Shown: positions 55,692 through 64,000 of the stretch, in pieces
How the letters are laid out: each line of letters starts with the position of its first letter
How positions within the stretch are numbered: the stretch's first letter is position 1
Assembly (NCBI GenBank): GCA_958299035.1
Contig: CATQJL010000112.1
Span: 6,680,123-6,744,122, forward strand
DNA length: 64,000 bases
Reading direction: 5' to 3'
Source: Cylicocyclus nassatus
Taxonomy: Eukaryota > Nematoda > Chromadorea > Rhabditida > Strongylidae
Notes under the pieces: model-generated
What the model saw: only the letters and a program-made list of their open reading frames with translations
Database searches by the model: none
What the model was told of the DNA's origin: nothing
Translations under genes and position numbers: made by a program

Positions 55692-56900
55692 GTATTATAG
55701 AATGTCGTATTTTTTACAAAGTCAACGGGCTTTGTTTCGAAAAATTTGCCAAAGCCCCCTCGTGGCGGACCTTCTACCAAAGGAAATATCTGTGTTTCTC
55801 GCAGTACGTGATGTGGAATGTAGGAAATGAAACACTGAAGAACATTTATTTTGATTGCCAAACCTTTTCTAGAGCTCTTAATATCAAAGCAGAGGATAAG
55901 TGAAGTGTCCTCAGAACAATTTTAAGTGACGATAAAGCAATTTCGCGCCTTTCAATTTCTTTTCACTTATGAGAACTTTCATGAAACACAAACTACAAAT
56001 ATGGAACTTTTATCACAAATCAATAATAATTTATTAGTCCTTTCCTACCGGTAAATGAATACAACGACATGTTGTCACATCACGATGCGTGGAGAGTTCA
56101 TGAATGTTAACAATGTCGTTTGAGAGCAGAAATGTGGCGAATGTGTTCCTGATTCTATTCAGTCACAGACTTGTTACAGTGCAAATCGGATGCGAAAAAA
56201 TTCGTATATATGACGAGATTTTTCGTTGTTTGTCGAGCGAGATAATCAATATGCATGTTGAATAAGATTCATTTCAGAAGGCTTTGAAACTTCAAAATTT
56301 ATAGGGTCTGTACGGTATTGTGGGACTCTTTCACTTATTGGGTTGTCTCATAATTTTCAATTACTAAAAATGACATTTTCCAAGAAATAAGGGAATTTAC
56401 GGCTGTACTGCTGACATATTTGCGAGGAACACATGACCGATACAGGCAAAGTTTGAAAATTTAGCGCATTTTTTCATGATTTCTACCCACCGAAAAAATA
56501 CAGTAACCGTATTTATATATGTCTAATCTGAAGAGTATATGCTTGAACAAGTGAGAAATCCACAGAAATTTTTTAAGGTACAATTTTTCAGATTTCTCAA
56601 GCATTCGGAATATCTTGGCTTCAAATTTTACGTGGGTCAAACTTTATGTATGTGTTTAGGGGTCTTTATAGAGCTTGCCTTGCTTTATCGAAAGGACTCC
56701 AAAAACTACTTAGAATATAAGAAGTCTGTGACTTATAACGGTAAAAAGTCATAGTTGAAAAATTATGCGGAATCTATTAGATTTTAAAGGTTCCTCAGTA
56801 CTTTTCGGTCATTGCGCAAAATTTTTTCGTTGGATTTTTCAAAGAATTTTTGAAAGATCTGGATTGAAGTATGGTCGTCAACATGTATTTGAAATGAGAT
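55692..56900. other. Intergenic, nothing recognised
   Basis: No gene or clear repeat. Confidence 0.4.
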
Positions 56901-56920
56901 TTATCTACTCAAACAATCAT

Positions 56921-58204
56921 TTAGTACACAAGAACACGTTTCTTATATGGTCCATTATTACCATGAGTGCTGCCACCAGCACCTCCGGCGAAGTTGCCAC
57001 CACCTCCACCTTGGAGTGTAGTAGTAATCTCAAATCCATTTTGGCCTCCTCCAGAACCTCCTCCAGAACCGGTGAGCCCGCTGCTTGCACCTGCTCCAAC
57101 ACCGCTAAATCCGGCAGTTCTGGGCGGACATGGACAATATGCTGCATCATGTCCTGGTGAACCATTCGCTCCAGCTTGTCCCACACCTCCAGGTACTCCC
57201 GGTGCTCCAGGTTGTCCGACTGGTCCCGGTGGTCCTGCTGGTCCGGGTGCTCCAACGCCTCCATGTCCTCCGTCTTGGCCGGGATTTCCTGGTGCTCCTG
57301 GTGGTCCTGGTGGTCCAGCTGGGCCAGGTGCTGAGAATGAGCGGGTTCCTGAAACATCGGGGGCTTTCCGTTATACTGAACAATCTGGTAGGTCTTTCTT
57401 ACCTGGTGATCCGGGAGCTCCATCTTGTCCAGGTCTTCCTGGATTTCCATTAGCTCCGGGTGCGCCAGGAGCTCCAGCAGGTCCGGGGGCGCCTAAAAAT
57501 TAATAAAATACCTCAGCTCCACCTTTCGTACACCATTGTACCCACCTGCACTACTTCCTTGCCCGTCACTTCCTGAATTTCCGGGAGGTCCTGCAGGACC
57601 GGGTGCACCACTAGGTCCAGGAGGTCCGGGTGGTCCTGCTGGGCATTGAATGCATGCTCCTCCAGTTGGATGTGGTGCTCCCTGTCCGACATTTCCGGAA
57701 TGTCCAGGTATACCTGGTTCACCATCAAGTCCTGGTGCTCCTGCTTGTCCGGGTGGTCCTAAAATAGGAGGAATTTTTCATCTCGCTTATTTTTGGGACC
57801 ATTTAAGCTGTGCAGTTACCTGGAGGACCACGTGGGCAACCTGTTGATTGAGCCGCACATTGACAACCACCAAAACTATCTCCACCACCTGCAACCACGT
57901 AACCTGCTTGTTTCCTGACACGAACGACAGTGTCGAAGAAGACCGATCTTTGAGGTTGCGCTAGCTTAGCGCTCATCATCGTTGTCCATGCATCATCAGC
58001 GTAGCTCTGTAGCAAATTCTTTTTCCTTCTAATCAATCAATAATCTTAGGAAAAAACCTTGAACTGATCGAGATCCTTTTCAACATCTGATTGAAATTCG
58101 CCAATCTCATCGATAATGTCGAGAACGATGATGAATGTCGTACCGAGCAGAATCGCCGTGCAAATGAACGTCCCCAAGATGCTGTAGTATGTAACTGCGC
58201 TCAT
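56921..58204 (-). CDS. Cuticle collagen 10 (354 aa)
   Basis: Coding exons: 58204-58058, 58006-57820, 57758-57546, 57492-57403 and 57348-56921. [20 protein letters not shown] differs from the MG-type starts but keeps the 49-residue exon. [11 protein letters not shown] is followed by RVRK at 78-81, where Lys replaces the P1 Arg of a furin site. The Gly linker is only about ten residues. Cysteine motifs: [27 protein letters not shown]. The third exon ends GSSAG instead of GGGGG. The tail has [20 protein letters not shown] and ends [10 protein letters not shown]. No TATA box or GGTTCCA block was found upstream, although a donor-like GGTACGTAC near 58252 and the CCAG acceptor at the ATG suggest a 5' intron. 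It is the right-hand end of the cluster. Confidence 0.9.
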
Positions 58205-58261
58205 CTGGAACCAATTAAATCAATTTCCGATCATTTACCATAAAAAAGTACGTACCAAACG

Positions 58262-61200
58262 CGACCAGGTAAGATGACACATGTTTAGAGGAATGTAGAA
58301 ATCAACCCTACGGTCAACGTGCCCGAGTTAAACCAGTTCTCTACGCCGGTTTTGTGTTGTTTTTGTGTCAGATTGCGGCAAAGTTTAAAGTGTACGCAAT
58401 TGTACAGCACAAATGTGCCAAATTCAGAGCGCTGTTTAGGCAAAAGTACGAAAGTGGGCAGTTTTTGCTTTTTAGTGAAGCAAAAAAGTTGCTTTGTTGT
58501 TTTTAGTTTTTTGGCTTTTTCTTCTGAAAACACTCGTAAAAGATAATGTCATCATTTCTGGTGCTGGAAAGAAAAAAATCGGGATGAAGCATTAGTAAAA
58601 AATAAACTCTAGCTTCTCTAGCTTTCTCTAGACCTGAGATTCTTGTTATAGAGATATCCATTACATAATCATTTTCATTCAATACGCTCAAGACGTTCCG
58701 TATAAAAGGGGCAGCATTTTTCGTTACATACATTGTTAGGAAACAAAAATAATAAAAAATGGTAATTTTTCACCATCACCTATTGTTATGCATTATCTAA
58801 AATTTCTTCATTTTTGGATTATCTGGATTTTTAAAATTATCTGAAAATAGGCAAAAAGATTTTCACTAACAACTTGTCATCATTGTAAAATACAGCAGAG
58901 TTCTTCTTAAACAAATTTTCTGAAGCAAGAAGTGAAGCTTTCTGGCGGAGAAAAATAAGGTGAAGCTTTCTGGCGGAGAAAAATAAGAAGTGAGGGGTGG
59001 AAAAATGCCTCGAAATTGCAAATAACCTAAGCAGTAGTATGTAAAACCTTTTTCTTACTATCTAATATATAAAGAATCGCAACGCCAACTCGAAAAACAG
59101 CAAATAGCGGGAAATCGCGGTGCGGTCCCGAAGCGCGCGAATGCAGTCTAGCACCTTTAAATAACTGGTTCACAAGTTAAATGGCAAAAATTAGTTCTGG
59201 AGATTCTGTACACTTTTGGAAGATTTTTCATGAAATGAGGAAAAAGAAGAAGAAGAAGAAATGGAAACGATGTGATATCCTCGGGTCTCTTCCTGTTACT
59301 TATATAGCGGATCAAAGCTGGTTTTTATGGATGTTTACCAGAGAGTTTACTAGCTGTGACGCCCGCCCTCCTCTAATGGCCTTTAGACTCGTAAACTTCT
59401 AGATCTGGACACAGTTACAAAGCGAATTAACTAGATATTAGTGGTATTTGTCGATAAGATCTCTGATCGAATCAGGAAGACACTGTGACTGTGGAGCTTC
59501 AGTTAGAAGACTATTTGCTATTCAAAAATGTTCGCAGTCCTATACTGAGAGTCTACGATTTCGATTATTTTAGCTAAAAAGCCTTGTCTGTATTCATTTT
59601 CCTCTCAGGTTGTGTTTACTTATTCGTTTTCTTCTTTCCAATTACCTGAGACTATAAACAAATGATTGAGCCAATACGTTCTATGGGATCCTTTTTTATT
59701 TTTTGATTATTGTTTACTGTTGATTTGTGTTTTTGTTTTTTTTTCATGAATGCTAGCTCAGTTAAGACGTCGCTTATTAATAGTCCCATTAGAATGCTTC
59801 GCTTTTTGTGAATTAGTCTTGGCGCAGAGAACACGTATTTATGATGATCATTAGTACAGTATTTTTGATAGAGATTTCCTGGGATAATTACGCTTTGAAT
59901 AAGTTAGTACCTAATTTCTTTGTTCTTGAGGTTATAGACCTGGATTTGGTGCTTTTTGCGCAAATACACGACTGTGCACTGTAAAGGCTACTGCTGGTTC
60001 GTACGGCATTAGCCTTTGATTGTTTGTAAAAGGCCCTTTGTTTCATTTCTTTTTATAAATTAGGAATGCTGAGTATTCAAAACGTGAAATTGCAAGTTCA
60101 AAAATCAACAGTGGTGTTATGCTAATAAAATTTTATAAAAAATTGCAGTTGCTTTTGTTATGTGAATGCGAACACTGCACAGCTATGCAATTACGTTGTC
60201 ATACTTATCTTTCTAGAGTTTCATTACAGGTAGTCATTGATGATAACACTTATCTGGATTAAACATATTTCATGAGTTCTTCTGCAAAAGCAGCTGTGTT
60301 GTTCTTTCAGAACTTGTATCCGCTGCGTGTAAATGCTATCAAATCCAGCAAAGCAACTAGTAACCGGTTTCGAAAGTGAGATATATGCAAGATAGCAGCT
60401 GTCATAACATCATCGGTCATGGTTTAGGCTAGCATCTGGGATCAAATTACGTAAGTGCTGTCATTCATGAGTTTTTTTAGTAGTAGTTAGGCAGCCTTAT
60501 TGTAAAAAACAGCAGGAAAATTTCAATTTTTTCACAGAATTTTCCTACAAATTTCATATTTCTGCCTTCTTCTTGCATTAAACTGATTATGACAGAAAAG
60601 GCTTCTTGTATTGGGGTCCTGAAGGCATCATATAATATCACTGAGTATAGAAAAAGAGGTTGAGAAAATCAAAGGGAAAAGTCAAAAAAATTAGTATCAT
60701 AGTCAAATTGTAATCAAAACTCAACAACTATCATTTCGTAACGAGTACTTCAAAGATTTATCAACCACAACGAATATTAAAGGAAATATCATGGGTATTA
60801 TGTTAACAATCTTGCAAATTTTCTTTGAAACTACGTATCAAAATCCTTTTAATACTGAGGAACCATTCATGGATGGAGTCTCTATTTAACCACATGGGCG
60901 TGTTTCTGTCATATAGGTACCAACCACATGCTCGAAATCACGTTCTTTGTTGTATTCATAGCTGAAAAGACTTTTTGTCAAGAGAGACAAATTTTGCATT
61001 TGAATGTTCAAAAAAATGCTTTTTTGTGAAAAAAAAAACAACTTCTTGGAATATGTTGCGTATCTTACACCATACAAGCTTGAAAAGCATTTGTTAGGCG
61101 TAAAGACTCCGGATCATTCAGGAGCCCTCCATTTTCGTCTAGCTGCAAAATTTTAGCGCCATCTGCGTATTTTGCGCCCATGATGCTCAGAATTTCCCTC

Positions 61201-62213
61201 CATATTTGATCTGTCTAGAAAACAGCTGTGATTTTTTTTGCAGGAATCTGATGATGTTTCGAACCTTTAAGCGTTTCTCCTCGTAATGACATTTATTCAT
61301 CACTTCTTCGTCGAGAAATAATGAAGCGAGAAGGGAACTGTAGTAGAAACAAACACTTTTGTACAAGGAGACGTTTGTGACCTATGAAAATTTGCGGACT
61401 AAACTTTTGATGTTTGTTTAGACGTATGTACCTATGAAAACAGAGAACAAGGACGAAAAATACCAAAAAATGGCGGCTTAGAAAGATAGGAGTCGTGAGA
61501 TGTAACGCATAGTGTGCAGCACACACCATGAGTCACAAATGATTCATCTGTACCTGTACAGTCTTATCCCTTTCGACGTGAAAGGTTCGCGATCGAATAG
61601 AACGTTCAGTTCTGACATCCATTTTAATGTTTCCGGCACTCGTTCATCATTAGCAATCGGGATTTCATAGCCAGTTTTACGTACCAGATAGCAGTGTGCT
61701 GGAAACAAAGCAGTATCAATCTCATTAAAAATGACATGATTCCCATTCTGTCAGTAAGCACCAAGTAAGCAGTAAGCAGTAAGAAATTTTATACTTTCGC
61801 ACTCGTGAAAACTCTAAAAAGTGTTCAGAAATCTGCAGGAATCGCATGTCAAACTTCCTGGAACTCCAGAGATTTGAGAAGCAATCTAGTTTTTGCGAGA
61901 GTTAAAGAAGTTTTCCCTCTTTTCGGTTATGATAGAAAAATGCTAGCAAATTTCTACCTTCACGTTTTTGAAGTGCCATGTTTCCTTCACACTTTGTCCA
62001 TGGTTCCCATCGAAGTTCCACTGCTACGTTCATGTCAAAGCGATCAACTATGAATTCTTTTCTTCAAAAATGGAAAAATTTCATGTTTTATGTAATTGGT
62101 TATCAGATATATTTACCTGCAGTATTCTAATGTGCAATCTTTCTCCGGCGTATAGCGGATGTACTGAAAATTGTATCGAGAAATTAACAAAAATTTACCC
62201 TCAGTCTTTTATT
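58262..62213. other. Gene-poor AT-rich stretch
   Basis: About 4 kb without a convincing gene. A 32-bp direct repeat (GTGAAGCTTTCTGGCGGAGA followed by AAAATAAG) lies at about 58932-58988. Remaining frames are short and unsupported. Confidence 0.5.
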
Positions 62214-62215
62214 AG

Positions 62216-63150
62216 GTTGTGTAATAAGTTCTGTCCCAGTTTTTCTTTCGATTTTTTCTCAATATTTTGCGCGATGTTCTGCAAACTGTTTATATGCATT
62301 TGAAAGCTCTAAGCCTTCTCTACTAGAAATTCCGTTTCGCCTTTCTACAACAGATGACTTGAAAAAGTTATACAGCGTCAAATTTGGAAAATCAAACAGG
62401 GAAAAAATCCATTTCGACAAATATGTTACGTCACCCTCCAAATTAGTCAGAATGCTTACGAATAAGCTCGAAGAATTTGCTACACGTAAGCAAAGGATGC
62501 TATAACTTCTTTAGCGCTTCAGGAGTACTTAAACTTTTCGAAAATCATTTTTGTAAACTTTAAAAAAGTCTTCTTTCTAAGCCTTTTCAACTTTGACGTT
62601 GGGCTTCATCTGAAGGCTTCCTGAAAGAGGACGGTAGGCGGATTACTAGAATGGACAGAAAGGATAGTTTCTGGCTTTAAATTATCAAAATCGTAGGCTA
62701 ACTACTCAAAATTGAATTTTGGGAGCCACACAGCTTGGGTACGCAAGACGGCGAACATCGCCATGACAAAATCTCGCTTTGCCGACTTTTGAAAAAATAT
62801 CATCAAATAGTCGGTGGAAGGAAGGGAACAGCGCAAGCAGTGACAGAATAAAAGTAAAATTCTAATAGATTGTTTTGCTTGTCGTTAAGCTTGTTTAAGA
62901 AGTTTTATCAATAAAAAGGGAGAAAAATTTGGAGGAAAAAGGGTGTCGAAAACTGATTTTTCGGCTCTTTGGATTTTTTGTTTCAATAAGAAAAATCTTT
63001 TCCAGTTTCCCGCTTAGTTGCAGATTGATGCATATGATCCTGCAGAGCAGACTTAGAGCTTTTGAAAGCATATAACTTTATCTAAGATATAGTCAATGAT
63101 GTCGAGAAAAAACTAAAATTTAAAAATGGGACAGAACTTATTACACGACC
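62216..63150. mobile_element. Mariner-type non-autonomous element C
   Basis: 935 bp between TA dinucleotides (62214-62215 and 63151-63152). The ends are GGTTGTGTAATAAGTTCTGT followed by CCCA, and the complement TGGGACAGAACTTATTACAC followed by GACC, with one mismatch. Inner blocks such as GCATTTGAAAGCTCTAAG recur inverted near 63030-63070. No transposase frame. Confidence 0.85.
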
Positions 63151-63152
63151 TA

Positions 63153-64000
63153 ATACATTTGGACTGACTCTTAGAGATCATAAAGCTGAAGGGGTATAGA
63201 AGAGAAAAAATTTCGAATCGGCTCACATAAGCCTCTTTGCAGAAGTCTGTCTTCTGTCTTGTCTTCTTATGTTTGCACTGCTTTGGAGCTTCGTGACGCA
63301 CTTGTGGGACAAAATGGTATCGCCAGTTAAAATTCGCGCGGATTAGCTTGTGGTCAACTTCTCCCTTGCAACCATCCGCTGAAAAAAAAACTGCAAATCA
63401 GTTTAGTCAAATGCTTCAAAAGTTAAGAATTTGCTAATTAGGCGCTCAAAGCGAAGTAAAAAACAGTTATTGCATAGTAGCAGGTGTGTTTGAGTGCAAT
63501 TGCACAAACTTACACCTATAAGGGGGGGGGGGGTGGTCCAATTTTGCCTGTGTTCTATGAATTGTTTTGCGGTAGCTCATCTTTTCAAGATAAGAGAAGT
63601 GATTAATATAATTATTATGACAAAGCGTCATTATCTATTGGTGAAGGTTAAAGTGTGTAATTGCACACATTACGAGTAACTCGAGTATAAACTTCATTGC
63701 TCGGCACTGAACTATCAGTGCATCTTTCCTTGCAGGGGTCTAGTTTATTCCTTATTGTTGCTAATCAATAAAGAATTTTGATGTGAAGATTGATGGGTGT
63801 CACGGAAAGGGTTTGATATTCTTTTCTGTAAAATTACGTATTTTTATTGTCGACCCACCCAACACGTCGCCCATCTCAGACATTCGCACCGGTGGTGTCA
63901 TTGCCATAACCACATAGAAAATCGACGTATGCGATCGTGATTGGCTATCGTAACAGAAATAAACTCCTTGTGACGCTGGACTTGCCTGAAAATACGGTAG
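63153..64000. other. Right edge, possible small terminal exon
   Basis: On the minus strand, a GATAG acceptor-like site near 63947 is followed by an open stretch translating to PITIAYVDFLCGYGNDTTGA and ending NV-stop, with AATAAA about 35 bp further on. This could be the last exon of a gene extending beyond the window. The plus strand also has a short frame here. I cannot decide between them. A G tract lies at 63522-63532. Confidence 0.2.

Overview
The window is nuclear DNA of a nematode, most likely a rhabditid or strongylid (clade V) worm. The evidence is ten cuticle collagen genes with the Col_cuticle_N layout, short introns, trans-splice-like acceptors directly before the start codons, and many DNA-transposon remnants. 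The species cannot be named from the sequence. No tRNA, rRNA, CRISPR or bacterial feature was seen. All gene models were read by eye from splice sites and reading phase, and no search was run.

Region 1 (1-8775) is a large foldback-like repetitive element. Its ends (about 1-150 and 8634-8775) are inverted copies of each other. Inside each end lies a minisatellite array, and the two arrays are also inverted relative to each other. The centre holds a decayed Helitron-type Rep/helicase gene on the minus strand (6138 to 1224), with several frameshifts and in-frame stops but an intact PIF1-like helicase part. Upstream of it are another 30-bp array and a pair of inverted TATA-containing blocks that face away from each other. 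A 670-bp hAT-like AT-rich foldback element with a perfect 8-bp target duplication is inserted in the right end.

Region 2 (8776-13960) holds dispersed repeats, a 162-bp palindromic element, and a second, 2-kb copy of the TATACTTTGG foldback family carrying a nested mariner-type non-autonomous element.

Region 3 (13960-58260) is a cuticle collagen cluster: ten genes, eight on the minus and two on the plus strand, with no other convincing protein gene among them. All ten share one architecture: five coding exons, a 147-bp first coding exon, a 213-bp third exon (210 in one gene) and a 90-bp fourth exon. The proteins have an N-terminal hydrophobic anchor, a basic furin/kex-like site, a Gly-rich linker, three cysteine pairs around Gly-X-Y blocks, and usually a short basic C-terminus. 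The cluster grew by local duplication. Genes 3 and 4 sit in a head-to-head inverted duplication, genes 7 and 8 in a tandem segmental duplication, and genes 6 and 7 share inverted 3' flanks. Gene 5 is exceptional: 874 residues with fourteen 27-residue repeats. Six or seven genes share a CCGG..GGTTCCA promoter block upstream of a TATATAAG box, which suggests coordinated expression, presumably during cuticle synthesis at the moults.

Region 4 (58260-64000) has no recognisable gene apart from a possible small terminal exon near the right edge. It contains one mariner-type non-autonomous element.
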